Source of the DNA: Zingiber officinale
Lineage: Eukaryota > Streptophyta > Magnoliopsida > Zingiberales > Zingiberaceae
Direction of reading: 5' to 3'
NCBI RefSeq assembly: GCF_018446385.1
Contig: NC_056004.1
Coordinates: 24,124,492 to 24,188,491, forward strand
Length of the DNA stretch: 64,000 nucleotides
This document shows, piece by piece, positions 43,760-56,496 of this stretch (positions are counted from its first letter, which is position 1; each line of letters starts with the position of its first letter). The position numbers and the translations under genes were made by a program. The notes below the pieces were generated by a model. The model was given only the letters and a program-made list of their open reading frames with translations. It did not search any database and was not told where the DNA came from.

Positions 43760-43984
43760 TGCGCTAAACAACAACGGTTTTAAAAAACTGTTGTAAAATG
43801 CGTTGTTGATTAGAAAATAATTCGCTCAACGACAACGGTTTTTACAAAACTGTTGTCTTTTATTTTTTTTAAAGCTCAAAGACAACGGTTTTTGACAAAA
43901 TCGTTGTCTTTTATCAAATTAACAACAGTTCCTTCGAAAATCGTTGTCTTTATAGTGTTGTCTTTTAACATATTTGTTGTAGTG
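43760..43984. repeat. CACTA right end with subterminal repeats
   Basis: About seven GACAACGGTTT / AAAACTGTTGTC motifs in both orientations, then the terminal repeat ending GTTGTAGTG. Confidence 0.9.
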
Positions 43985-44213
43985 AAGATCTCTGAAGCTC
44001 ATTTGGAGATTTTCTATTTGATATATTGTGTTTATCATGGTTCAATTTGAATCAAAAATTATGATTTCTCAAAATCTAGGTCAGTAACACATTATTGCTG
44101 ATATTTAGAAGACCAACAACAATGTGTTGCCAATATAAAGTTTGAGAGACCATAACTTTTGACTCAGATTGAACTACATGACATACAATATATCAAATCA
44201 AAACTCTATGTTA

Positions 44214-46149
44214 TATTAGAGAGTGTCCTAAAGGCAATTGCCTTTAATATTATATTATTTATTTGATAAATAAAATTCACTAGTTTAGTGTGCATTCGAT
44301 ATGTATGTGATTCAATCTTAAACTCAATTAATGAAGTCCATAATACAATGCATAACATGAGAGAAATTATGATTAGATCATAATTAGGAGGTATCTCAAC
44401 ATGTGTAATTATGTATTTATTGAAATCTTTTCTAGTCGATGAATTGATGAGATTGGACATCGTCAATTCTATGAGATTAGTACATGTTATACTCCTTGGT
44501 TTATCCAAGTAGTCAATCCTTGCTAGCTAAAAATATAGGGATGTTTTGAGTTAACATGTGAATAATAGTTATGGGTAACTAATTCATTAGATATAACCTA
44601 CTATGAGACTTCATGTAGTTCTTTGTATGATGATGAAGATCACATTATAGTTCGAGTGCAAGTTTTCTTAGACTTGGGATATTGAAGTCATCTTGGTTAT
44701 GAAAACTTATACTTTTACATCTTGGCATGACATCTCCTAGGAGGTGTAGGTCTGGGATGACTGGTATAAGTCAATATGTTCGAAGGTGTTTGAATAGTCA
44801 ATAGAGGATTCATCACTTCTTTTATAAGGAGATGTATATGCTATGACTTCTTGTTAAGATTGTTACTCATAATTCTTTGGTCAAAACAAACATGTCAAGA
44901 AGATGATCTTCTTAGACATATGTTTTTTTTTTTGAGTAATTTGAATCCATAAAACAAGGAACTAAACTTGGGCTAGGTGTAACATAGTCAACCTAGTGGG
45001 GACTGACACATCAAATATATTCTAAACTAAGTGAGTATAAGATGAGTGAAAGGAACAAATATACTAATAAATATAGCTGCTGAAGGATTCAAAATTGGTT
45101 CTGAAGTCAATTGTGATTTTTTGATCAATTGCAGATAATGATGTACTACTAGGTGTCACTTATGATCGATCCATAATTCATAGTTAATTATGGATTACCA
45201 ACATAACCGAGAACATATTGGATCACATACACTACGAGTATATCTAAAAGATATAAAATAAGTTTTAGAATAAGATTCTCAGATAGAGAGAGAGCAACTC
45301 TGGTTGGACTAAATGAAGGACAAATATGGAAAATATTTGTCAGGCCGGGAGCATTAATGGGTCATGCCTCTTGTAGGCGGATTGGACCCAGTTATGCAAC
45401 ATTGGTTTGATTATGAACCAAATTGGTTTGGTTTTGAACCAAGCCTATTGCAAGCAGATTGATTTTGCTTATTGGGTACAAGTTTAAATTTGCTTATCAA
45501 ACTTGGATGGAGATGTTTAAATACCTCTCCATGAGAGAAAAATTAAGAGAATTAATCTTTGGTTTAGGTTTTTCTCTTCTTTGATCCTCTCCATCTCTTA
45601 TCACTGTCGAGACCCAAGGAGTCATCACCTCTTGTGCTGTCGCAACCGACCACCACTGGCGCCACCTGCTACCTCCGGCCACTCGGCTACCAGCCACCGC
45701 CCATCGGTCTCACAACCACTAGACAACAACAAACTCCACCGGACAACAACCTTGATTTGTTGTTCTAATTGATATCATCGACTCCTCTTTACCGTTGGTC
45801 ACCAATTCATGCCATGGAGTTCTCTCTTTGATCATGTTGTATCCTTCCTTTGGCTAGTACTAAAATGGAGATGAAACTTGTGGCTTTGCAAAGTCGTCTT
45901 GAAGGAAACTTGGCGTGGATACGAATAGAGACAAATATTGTGAGGTCTGTGTATTAATGTCTTTTCCTCTATAGGTTATAAGAAAGGTATTATTCCTAAA
46001 CTATTTTGGATCTATGACTATGTCTTCACATGTATGGTCTTGTCGTTATGGTTTATGCGATGTTTCATATTTTTAGAAGCTCATTTTTTCACTTTCGCTA
46101 TGTGTTTTATCATAAAATATATGTAATTTTTTTACGTAAATCTCTAATA
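44214..46149 (+). repeat. LTR E, 5' LTR of an old Copia-type element (1936 bp)
   Basis: Ends TATTAGAG and CTCTAATA are inverted repeats of each other. Probably TG...CA ends that mutated to TA...TA. Followed by TGGTATTAGAG (46152-46162), a primer site with one change. The start resembles LTR G. The element's gag relic is at 51655-52140, separated by nested LTRs. Small open frames inside (45497-45772, 46030-46245) are not genes. Confidence 0.7.
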
Positions 46150-47003
46150 AGTGGTATTAGAGTTTCTTGTGTTTTTGACATAGATTGTAGATCTTGTTTG
46201 TTTTTTGTACGTTTTCTCATAAAGGATCAGAGATGTGCTGAGTAGCACCAATGGTGTTAGCCGCATGTTTCATGTCAAATTAGGAAATTCTAATTTTGGA
46301 AATTCTTTCCTAATTTGTTAGAAAATTCAAATTTTAAAAATAATTTCCTAATCCATTAGGAAATTTTAATTTTGGAAATAGTTTCCTAATCTGAGAACTT
46401 CCAAATTTGAAAATTATTTCCTAAATCTAAATTTTGAAATTTCTGAAACTTACCTAATTGTTCCAATTCTAATTATGGAATTTTCGGTTTATGGAAACCA
46501 AATTTCAAATTATGGAAACATGTTTATCCCAAAACAATAATGCCATAATTATGCCATGATAATTCTACCATGTTTATGTCATGTCATGTTTATACCATGC
46601 CATATTTGTACCATGATTGTATCTTGATGGAATAGTTGAGACCTAAATAAATGAAATTCCTTTTGTAAAATATTAAAGTTTACACCTTTCATTAAGATAA
46701 TAAGAACTAGAGTTCATTTTCTTGTTTAAGTTATTAAACTCTCTTCAAGTCTAACTTGACATTGGACATGTTCAGACCATTAAAATATAATTTTATGATT
46801 AATGGGTTAGCTTTAACTTGAAGTATTAATTTATTGGACGCACTCCAAGGTTAATGTGGATAAAGGTAAAGTTGGGTGATATGCATATGATGTATATATG
46901 TTAATGAGTTAACAACCCAATAAGTTATGTAAATATCAATAGTTGATAGTATAAAGTGATAGTTATATATATGTGATATATAATTGATATATTTGATACA
47001 TAT
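46150..47003 (+). other. Leader region of element E
   Basis: AT-rich DNA between the primer site and nested LTR N. Has repeated TTCCTAATTTGTTAGGAAA-like motifs (46275-46400) and a CCATGTTTATGTCATG stretch near 46560. No gene. Confidence 0.5.
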
Positions 47004-47096
47004 TGTTGGATCTTCATTGACCAACAAGAGAGGGGCAAATTGTCTGCAATAGAAAGTTGTACCTTTCTAGATCTTTGCACTTTAGTTAGTACATAC

Positions 47097-48142
47097 TGTT
47101 CGATCGTGAAAGTCGATAGAGGGAGGGTGAATATCGATTTAAAAATTAATGGGAGTACGCAGCGGAAAAAGTAAAATAAAGAGAGATGACACAAGTAATT
47201 TTTACATGGTTCGGAGCTTGTGTCGACTCCTACACCAAGGCCCGCACACAAAGATGCTTTCGGTGGGCAATCACTAATAATTCAAAATGAGAATTACAAC
47301 GAGAGTACATGAATTATTAGTAAAAAAAAAATGCCGACAGTTATGAAAACTAAGACAGAAAGAAAAAGAAATTTGTCGGTGAGCTTTTGGCAGCGTCGTA
47401 GGAGCACTGAAGATCTGATTGTCAGTTGTTGTTGGAGCTTCAGCCTTGACCCTCCTTATATAGGAGGTTCGGGGCGTCTGGAACCTTCAGGGCACCCTAG
47501 TGTGATGTAGCTGACCCAACTAGGAGGCTCCACGTGGCGATGACGCGAAGATGATAAAAGTTTGCCTCCGGGCACCCAGGTACCTCCCGGGCATCCAGAC
47601 CCTGTTTTCAGCAGTTTCCTTCCTGTAAAAAAAACGTTAGTCCGAGGCACTCATATCTCCTGCAAAACAGATTATTGGCACAGTTCATAATTCAAATAAA
47701 AAGAGTATGACTTAGATTTCATCTTTCCGAGACCGGAATCTAGTCACGATCTCGACTTAGAGTTCCGAAATGGTTCTAAGTTGGATCGGCGTCCTCACAG
47801 TCACTCCCCTCCAGTGACTTACCTTTGCTTACCTACCAAACGTTCGGTCAGACCTTCGACCTGTCTGGACTTCGTGCTAGCTATCCGGTCAGCCCGTTGA
47901 CCTAGCTGGACTTCGTGCCAAACGTCCGGTCAGCCCGTCGACCTGTTTGGACTTCGTGCCAGCTATCCGGTTGGCCCGTCGACCTAGCTGGGCTTCGTGC
48001 CAGACATCCGGTCAACCCGTCGACCTGTCTGGACTTCTCCTGCACACTCGATTAGAGTGTTAGACCACAAACAAAACTAACTTAACCTATTTTGTCATTC
48101 ATCAAAACCTGGGTTAGACCGTTAGTGCTAACCACACCAACA
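47097..48142 (-). mobile_element. Solo LTR K
   Basis: Ends TGTTCGATC (plus left) and ACACCAACA (plus right). Perfect 5-bp duplication CATAC (47092-47096, 48143-48147). 1046 bp, reverse orientation. TATATAAG-like box near 47456 (minus), with CCGGGCACCC / CCGGGCATCC palindromic pieces upstream in element sense. Contains GTCAGCCCGTCGACC repeats (47820-48020). Confidence 0.93.
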
Positions 48143-48377
48143 CATACTTGTAAATTAAGATAAAACAAATGCATAAAAAGAAGTATGAGACTACCAATTT
48201 ATATGGTTCACAACCAGGGAGGTTGCTAATCCAAAGTAGATGTAAGCACTAGCAAGAATCTCCTTCTTCGACAAGGTCAGGGTGGAGAAGCCTCATACAT
48301 CGATATACGGCTCAGAAAATAGAAAAACATACTTAGAAATTGAATATAAGTGTTGTGTCTGAGTTAGAGGGCATCCC

Positions 48378-50724
48378 TGTTAGTTGCTACTCGGAATATC
48401 GTACTAGTTCTCCTATATAAAAATTTTATGCAAGTCCTGAACCATTCCTAACAACCTATTGTATTCTTTAGAAACTAAATTTGGAATCGTAAACAGTACT
48501 TAATATTATTGATTCCAAATTCAACTTATCTGTTCTTAGAGGTTTAGACTTGTATTGCAAACGATGCTTAACATTATTAATCCAAATTCACCCATGTTAC
48601 AAATTCGATTAAATATTTATTTCAGAGATCGACTTCCAGGTTAAACATGGCGAGGCACTAGGCCTTCTTGGGTATGGGATCATCCACCACTTCCTAGACA
48701 AAACTTTTCAACGAAATTCAACATTTAATCTCCTTATAGTAACCCTAGGTTTAACCATTAAGAACAATCGAATCACAAGATCTAAAAAACAAAAGAAACA
48801 CAAACTCAAATCATAAATTCGAAACCTAGAATCGTTAGCCTCTTGTGTTTGGTATTTCAAAATCCATACAAAGAAAACTAGTATGATGCGGAATAAAACT
48901 ACTAGTTATACATTTCTTTGTAAGCAACAATCTCTTAATCTTCTATTGTATTCCTCCTCTTTTCTTGGACGTCGTGTGGGCGACGATCTACCAAGAAGAA
49001 AACCACCAAACCCTTCCTTGCTTTCAAGTTTTGGCCACCGCCACAATGCTCCAAGGGATGCTAGAAAACAATGCCTCCTTTATCTACTTCTTCACCTCTA
49101 AGCTATCGGCCACCAAGAGCTCCTCAAGAGATGATGCCTCCGACCACAATGAAGAAGAGAAAGAGAAGAGGTAGGGTCGGCCACCAAGGATGGAGGAGAG
49201 GAACAATAGAAAAGGTTGTGTATCTCATGAAGGCACCCTCTCCCCCTCTTTTATATTCCTTGGTGAATTCAAAAAAGGAAAGTTTTATAACAAAAATAAA
49301 ACTTCCTTTTATTGCTCTCTATGGCTGACCACACCTTGTTTAATCATACAAGGAAAGCTTTTAAACAAAAATTAAAATCTCTCTTTTATAAATCCCTTTT
49401 GTGGTTGGCTATAAAAGGAATGTTTTATAAATTAAAATCTCTCTCTTTTAAATCCTTTTATGGATATCTATAAAAAATAAGATTTAAAAATAAAACTCCT
49501 TTTATATCATGGTTACAAAAAAAGAAAAGTTTTGTCAAAAAATTAAAATCTTTATTTCACATTATAGATAACTATAAATAAGGAAAGATATCTAATCTCT
49601 CTTTTAACCCTTTGTAGAAAATCTATAAAAGGAAATATTTTAAAATTTAAAACTCTTTTTTAAAACCATGTGGATAAAAACATAAAAGGAAATATTTTAT
49701 CAAAATTTTATTTTTAATAAAACCCTCTTCCCTTTTCATACTTGGCTAGCCCCTTGCTTGGGCACCAAGCAAGGCTTGGCCGGCCCTAGCCTTAGCTCCA
49801 AGCTTGGCTTGGCGGGCCCCTTGCTTGGGCTCCAAGCAAGGATAGGGGTTGACCCCTAGCATGGGCTAAGAGGCTAGGCTTTGGGTGGATATAAGGCTAT
49901 ATATAAGAGGCTACAATAATAACTCATACCACTAAAGAGCTATTATTGAACTACCGCACCAATCCCAAATTACATTTTGGGCTCCTTTTTATCATGAGTG
50001 TGTTAGTTTTCCTGTGTTTAAGATATTAAATGCCCACTAATTAAATGAGTTACTGACAACTCACTTAATTAATATCTAGCTCCAAGAGCAGTAGCACTCA
50101 ACGTTATCGTCATGTCGGACTAAGTCCACCTGCAGGATTTACATGACAATCCTTATGAGCTCCTCAAGGGGACGTCATCAACCTAGATTCCTAGGACATA
50201 ATTTCATTCTATAATCAACAACACACCATATAAATAATATCATTTTCCAACTTATCGGGCCTATTGATTTATCGAACCAAATCACACCCTTTGATAAATT
50301 AAAGAAATAAATATTAAGTATACGTGCTTGTTATTATATCATGATTAAGAGCACGTACTTCCATAATAACAGAGGTCTTGTTCTTTTAAACTGTCAGTAT
50401 AAAAGGAAACTACCTCAAATGGTCCTGCTCAATATACTCAGAGTGTACTAGTGTAATTTTATAGTTAAGATAAACTAATACAAAATTACACTATGACTAT
50501 TCTCATGGTTTGTTCCTTTCCATCTTAGTCGTGAGCTACTTTTTATAACTTATAAGAAACTGATAACATGATCTTCTGTATGTGACATCACACACTATGT
50601 TATCTACAATATAAATTAATTGAACAACTACACTTAGCATATAAATGTAGACATTTGACCAATGTGATTCTTTATTTCAAAATAAATGTTACAAAAGGCT
50701 AGACTTTGAGTATACACTCTAATA
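48378..50724 (-). mobile_element. Solo LTR G (2347 bp)
   Basis: Perfect 5-bp duplication ATCCC (48373-48377, 50725-50729). In element sense it starts TATTAGAGTGTATACTC and ends CGAGTAGCAACTAACA. Contains the ATACCCAAGAAGGCCTAG block also found after gag in family B. The reading frames at 48883-49375 come from LTR DNA of low complexity. Confidence 0.88.
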
Positions 50725-51654
50725 ATCCCCTCTTTTTATAGTTCTTAGAATACTTTTTATCATTAGCTAATGTGGCACTAGATGTGCCCCAATTGAGCTC
50801 GAGGCACCTCCAGATCAACAAAACTTATTCAATCAGATCTAATATGTCCAATGACTCTGGATGCATGGAGGCGCCTCAATTCCATCTGAGGCGCCTCTAG
50901 TGAGTAGTCATTACTGTGGATGAGTTTTGCGTAGAGGCACCTTAGTTCAAGCAAGGTGCCTCCCCTCCTTTTTAGTTGAGGCGCCTCCAGTCTACTGGGG
51001 TGCCTCCATGCCTTTCTACAATAGAGGCAAACCAGATCACCCGAAGCCCCTCCAGTCCACTTAAGCGCCTCTGGTTTTCAAGGCAAAACCCTTCATTCCA
51101 AGGTCACCTTCGAGTTGACCTTTTCTAAATTTTTGCTCCTATTGGTGATGTTTCCGACCGTTTGGAGTTGAGCTCACCCGAACCCAACTTCGATATTCTC
51201 CCTGAGTAGACTTCTTCCCTAGCTCATCTCTCAAACTGCCTCACGTGTCCTTCTCACTCCACCAGTATACTCTTCCACAACTTCTCATCCTTTAGATGCA
51301 CCGAGTCTGTTGACTCGTTTGTTGTGTCATCCTTCTCGTCTGCTACGTTTAGACACAAGACATCAAAAATAAATAGAACTTAGCTTAACTTGGTCGATCA
51401 TATTAAAACCAACCCAGGGTACTTACACGTACCACTAGAACTAAGAATGGTTTGTTGGACTCACTCCAAGGTTATTCTTATCTATAGTAAATATTAACCC
51501 ACTTGGAGATAACCCACCATCTTCCAAATTTAAAGTAAGAGTTCTTGAATTTGTACAAGCAAGTGAGATTCCTATTATGAATGTGAACTGTTTGCATGTC
51601 ATATTTAATTTTATCAATCTTATATGCTCAATTTTGTATTTCTAGGTTGTTAGA

Positions 51655-52140
51655 ATAAGCATGTCTTTTGTAAATTTGCACTCGATTTTAGACACAAATT
51701 GGCTAGGCCGAAATTCTTGGATTGGATTCAGAACCTGAGAATTTTTGTCAAGGTTGAGAAAATTGCCTATGTTATTGAAGAGCCTCTTCCCCCATGTCCA
51801 ACCGATAACGCTACGGATGATCAAAGATTGGCTTATCAAAAGCATATGACAGATTCTAAGCTTGCAAGATATATTATGCTAGCTTCGATGTCTCCTGAAC
51901 TGCAAAAGTAACATAAGCATTTAGATGCTTATATTGTTGTTAATTATCTTTGTGAGTTGTTTGATGAGCAAGTGAGATTCAAATGGTTCAAAATCTCCAA
52001 GCTCTTCTTTCACTCAAAGATGCAAGAGCGGTTCATCTGTAGTTCAGTTTGTACTAAAGATAAATGACTATATTGAGCGGTTATGATTACTCAGTTTTAT
52101 CATGGATCATGAGTTAAGTATTGACTTAATTCTGCATAGT
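51655..52140 (+). pseudogene. Copia gag remnant of element E
   Basis: Segments M-S-F-V-N-L-H-S-I-L-D, then (shifted) L-D-W-I-Q-N-L-R-I-F-V-K-V-E-K, M-L-A-S-M-S-P-E-L-Q-K, L-C-E-L-F-D-E-Q and M-D-H-E-L-S-I-D-L-I-L-H-S match the N-terminal half of plant Copia gag in order. Frameshifts near 51700 and 51960, stops near 51909 and 52065. Cut off at 52140 by a Gypsy-type LTR. Confidence 0.82.
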
Positions 52141-53435
52141 TGATGTGTGTATTTCATATTAATTTTTTATCTTAGTTTGACACACATTCTATCCCATTTC
52201 ATGTGCATATATATTATGTTTTCATCTATTTCTGCTTCATTTTGTTACTTTTATTCTTTTTAATTCAAAGAATTGCTCTTTTCTTATTTTTATTTATAAG
52301 ACATGATTTTTGGAGCATAAATCCCTTGGAACGTGAAGTTGGAGCAAAGAGCACACTCTAACCATGTCCCATGACACGGACGTGCTCCAACGATCAAGAA
52401 AGATGAAGAATGGAGTTGAAAAAGACTCAACATAGACTAATCATGCCTCATCATCGAGCCGAACATACAAAACGTTCATGAAGAAAAAAGATTCAAAATA
52501 TCATCAAAATGAAGTTTTAGTCAAGGAACACACTTCGACAATATCCCATGACATGTGTGTGTTTGAATGGAATAAATCGGGCCCAAAACAACACTAAAAT
52601 GCTCCCCCCCCCCAACAAAGTCCATCACAGGGTGTGGGGAGAAAAGGGGGGCAGGGGGTAGTTCCAACAAGCATGACCCGTGTTGAATATGGCCATTTTC
52701 CAAAGCCAAACATGGGTGGTCGTGTTGGCAGACATGGGTCATGTCAGCCTCCGACTCAACTTCGAACGACCATAACTTTTGGCTTGGTTTGAACCATAGG
52801 TCATACCACCTATCAAAATGTAGATAATTTTAAGCTTTGTAACTTTGATTTAGGGTTTAACCTGAGAAAACCTGGTCTAAAGGTTGAAAAACTCATTTTG
52901 GTGGAGTCATATAAATCTGCATATTTGGATAACTTGGGGGGAGGTATAAAAGGGTGAAACAAACCCTTGCTTGGCCATTTGGAACCAGGGACTCCATCTA
53001 GGCAGAGGGTTTTCTCCTCTTGGAGAAACCCTAGAGAAACCATCTTCATCCATTCCGACGATCCATCCACCTTTGGAGCAAGGAACCATTCCGAAGACAT
53101 CGACAATCTTCTTGCTAAGTATTTCTTCCTTTATTCTATACTTTGGATTGTATGAATGCTTCTCTTAGTGTCTTTGGTTTGTAATTCCCTTGCAATGGAG
53201 TAGTTCTCTTGATTCTATGAGTAGGGATTAGTCCCTTGATGTTTAAACACTATTTTGTTTAATCTATTGAGTTTGCATGTTACTTGTTCGATGAAATGTG
53301 TGTTTATATTCCGGACCTACTATGTATATACGATCTCGATGTCAAAAATATGAGATTTGTTTCCCATGAGGCTTTTTGGATGAATCGAAAGGAGAACACA
53401 TTCCTTCGACCCATAGAAATCTAAGACGTGGAGAG
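52141..53435 (+). repeat. Gypsy-type LTR L, left part
   Basis: Begins TGATGTGTG inside the gag relic. Contains ATGTCCCATGACACG motifs, a CCCCCCCC tract, GGTATAAAAGGG (about 52944) and a GGATTGTATGAATGC / CCTTGCAATGGAG region typical of leader DNA. Split by solo LTR D2 at 53436. The right limit is unclear, somewhere in 54525-54840. The frames on both strands at 52521-53168 are not genes. Gypsy assignment rests on general resemblance. Confidence 0.5.
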
Positions 53436-54519
53436 TGTTGGGATCTTGACGTCCGCTAGAGGGGGTGAATAGCGTCTCACCCAAATCGTCTCTTCCTACG
53501 CTTGTTAATGCACAGCGGAAATATAAAATAAATCTAACAAATAGAAAGCTAAACCTAGAGACAATATCCAAGATAATCAAACCTCTAACACGTTTATGTA
53601 ATGTGGTTCGGAGATTAGGGCTCCTACTCCATTGTTGTCCGTAAGGTGGACGATCCCGATCCGTCGGTGGATGACTCCCCGGCAAACTCTGGCTAGCTCA
53701 CGTAGCTCCTTGTGGGTGGAGAAACCTCACCACAACTCTCACAAGAACACTTGAGGCGCTAGGGCACAGGTAGACTACTAATAGGGGTTAACCACCTCTA
53801 TTTCGTCAACCTCAACCAAGCTCCCAAGTCTTGGTTATATAGGTCACGGGTTGGAAAATCCCGCCTACCAGTCGACTGCCAAAACCATCAGTCGACTGCC
53901 CTCTATGGAAATTCGACCGTTGCAGCCCAACGGCTCGATACCAGCCCTCTGTTCGCTCCCAGTCGACTGCACTAGTCGACTGATGAAACTATCAGTCGAC
54001 TGCTACAGTAACACTACAGTGCTACTACAGTAACTGTACAGTGGTGCTGCAGTAAACCATAATCCTAGGATTTAGCCCCCGAGTACATTCACTCAGGACT
54101 CGTCCTCACCCGACCAACCTAGACCTAGCCTTCTAACCTCCTCCATCAGCCTTACGTCCCTCGGATGTCTCCCCATCGTTCACGTCTTGCCTTCTAGAGC
54201 TTCCATCGGCCTTGTCATTGTTTTCGGGTCTTCCTTTGCCAATAAGTCGCGCCTCTGAGACTTCATCCATTGCCAAGTCACACTTGGACTTAAATTGCCA
54301 AGACTACATGCTTGGACTTACACCGCCAAGACTCATCCTTGAACTTTCCTCCTTTGCCAAGATCACACTTAGACTTTCCTCCTTTGCCAAGATCACACTT
54401 GGACTTTCCTTATTGTACCTGTATCCTGCACACTCACAATGCATATCAAATATAACAATAAATCTAACTTAAACCTTTGCCCAAACATCAAAACCTAGGG
54501 TACCCAGATTGCTCCAACA
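53436..54519 (-). mobile_element. Solo LTR D2
   Basis: Perfect duplication GAGAG (53431-53435, 54520-54524). Ends TGTTGGGATC and GCTCCAACA. Reverse orientation. CAGTCGACTG palindromes (about 53868-54005) lie upstream, in element sense, of TATATAA (about 53832-53838). Same family type as D1. Confidence 0.93.
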
Positions 54520-54524
54520 GAGAG

Positions 54525-55250
54525 TTAGCTATGAAAGTATATCTGTATGGCACGAGGAGCAATAGGTTGCCATAAATCTTAATGGATCAATCCCAATTCA
54601 TCGTCACACAGTAGGATAAGGGTTATTTGAGGTTTGTGGGATCATGTGGCAAGGTCTCCTTAGATAAATGATCCCTAATTCTAACCACTTCGAAAGTAGG
54701 CGATGAGTTGGAATTGATACGTCAATGTAGTTCCAAAAGTTCACATCTGATACCATAGAATAGTCTACCTACATGAACTATTATTGAGGATAGGAAACCA
54801 AACATAGACCTCAAAAGCCCAGAAGCATTGAAGAGACCCATTATAAAGTGGATCGATTCGACTGAGTCCAGGCACCCGGATCGCTTCTAGGAGCTAGGGA
54901 AGTGTCATGTTAGCATAATAGTCATTTCAACCAATAGGCTATAAATAGATGGTTGATGCTCGAAGTTCAGTACAACACACTCTGTACTTTCATTTGCAAA
55001 TTCTTAGTCTCATTTCTATGCTTTTAAAGTTTGTAAGAGGCTACTCTACCTTCACGAAGGAAATCTTAGTTGAGCGTTCATTAACCTGGATTAGCAAACT
55101 CCCCGATTATAAACCAAGTTATTCTAGAGTCACTTCTTATTTTTATTTATGTTATTTGTTTTTATTTAATTAAAGTGTGTCCTTGCTACGTTCGATAGTA
55201 AGAGAAAGTTCTAACTCTTTGTGCAAGCTATTCACCCCCCTCTAGCCAGT
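54525..55250 (+). repeat. End of Gypsy-type DNA, then family C-like LTR piece
   Basis: 54525-54830 continues the region split by D2. From about 54840 on it resembles the second half of a family C LTR: GCTATAAATAG (54940), ACAACACACTC, GGATTAGCAAACTCC, AAACCAAGTTATT, GCTATTCACCCCCCTCTAGC (55228-55247). No primer site follows. Confidence 0.5.
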
Positions 55251-56496
55251 CCACCCATTCATATAGCTCCCACTTTTTAAATCCAACCCTCTGTTTTGTA
55301 GTGTTAGTATTAGCAGGGGTGCGACGCGATCATGTCACAATGCATAGTTTAAGTCCATGCAACCCAAGACTACAATTACGTACTCTTTCCATTCAGCAAA
55401 GTTTGAACCAATTTCCAATCGATTGGTATCTTCAATCGATTGGGTCGATTGATTCTAATCTCTTCTGTGTCTGACCTCAAAGCTATCTATCGATTGACAA
55501 TTGATTGGTGGTAGCAGTTGAATCTATAATTGATTAAAAATGATCCCGTGTTCGATTGCATCATGCCAATCAATTGCTACTCACCTTAACTGATCGATTT
55601 GGCCACTTGATTCCAAATGTTTCTATTCAAAAATTTTAGCTTGGTAATCGATTGCCGGACCAAGGCAATCGACTACACCATTACAGTTTGACCTAAAAAT
55701 AAATCAAACACGACATCTCTTCCTGAAGATGGTGGTGGTTCACCACTGTTTTTCATGTTATTCACAAAAAACTTTGACAACAAGTCTTTCCTAGGTTTTC
55801 TTTTACAAAAGTTCAACGATCAAATAATAGAAAAACTTAATCTATTAAATACCATAGATCGACAAAAAACTAACTTTATTGCTATGAAAAATGAAGAAAC
55901 ACAATGCTCTAACACCACATGTTAGCATCGTAGGGTTTATCTCCTACCTCATAAATTCTACAAACCAAAGAGAATTCGCATGGAGAAAAACAATGACCCT
56001 AAGCATGAAGATCTAGTTTCAGCATAAACATGACATAATATAATAAAATACAAAAATGACAATGAACCTGATTGTAGCGAAATAACCATTATCGTAGCAT
56101 TATCCTTGGATCAGAAGTCCCTACGGAAGAGGAAGAGAAGAGGAGACCCCCTTCTGAAGGAACTAGGGTGACGACACCGAAACTCTTCGTCAATGGAAAA
56201 CAAAGAGGTATATCAAGATGTCATAATCTAATGCTCTTTTATATAGAAGATCTAATATGTTATCAACTCATAGATAATAACGGATCGAATAAAAAGGTTC
56301 TGCACATTTAACTCAGTCTAATAACCTGAGATCTAATAAACTGAAGTTAGATCACTTAAATAGGTTTAGTTCATATATGCATATACAAATTATAAGTAAG
56401 CCCAAACAAGATAAAATTCAACATATTGTAGTAGCTATGAAATAGTAACTATTACAATAAGTTCATTCCAAGGGAACACTCACACAGTAGTCTTAA
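55251..56496. other. Decayed repeat DNA with ATCGATT palindromes
   Basis: No gene. CAATCGATTG and variants recur about ten times at 55415-55680, reminiscent of the U3 arrays of other LTRs here. 55917-56470 may be reversed LTR DNA, but I cannot place its ends. Confidence 0.4.

Larger units (their letters stand above)
38600..43984. mobile_element. Complete CACTA transposon carrying captured gene pieces (Pack-CACTA)
   Basis: Ends CACTACAACAAAAATATT (38600) and, on the other strand at 43984, CACTACAACAAATATGTT. Flanked by the 3-bp duplication AAG (38597-38599, 43985-43987), as expected for CACTA elements. Both subterminal regions are full of AAACCGTTGTC / GACAACGGTTT motifs, the type of site bound by CACTA-encoded proteins. 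No CACTA transposase (TNPD) domain was found. The minus strand carries a Ulp1-like protease gene (40339-41530) and a chimeric dehydrogenase-PPR locus (41811-43368). It is 5385 bp and therefore probably non-autonomous. Confidence 0.92.
47004..51427 (-). mobile_element. Old solo LTR N (family C relative), split twice
   Basis: Three pieces (47004-47096, 48143-48377, 50725-51427) make an LTR of about 1 kb in reverse orientation. It begins TGTAAGTACCC (minus, 51427) and ends ...CTTGTTGGTCAATGAAGATCCAACA-like DNA, matching the 3' LTR of family C in order: start, GGCGCCTC palindromes (50795-51075), CTATAAAAAG, AACACTT, GGATTAGCAA. It is interrupted by solo LTRs K and G. Outer flanks CATAT and CGTAC could be a decayed duplication. 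Confidence 0.68.

Noticed and set aside
49071..49375. Overlapping short frames in LTR G
   Set aside because: Low-complexity LTR DNA; frames are not conserved and lie antisense to the LTR.
55415..55680. Possible CRISPR-like or satellite array of CAATCGATTG
   Set aside because: Irregular spacing and short palindromes in plant repeat DNA; fits a decayed U3 array better.
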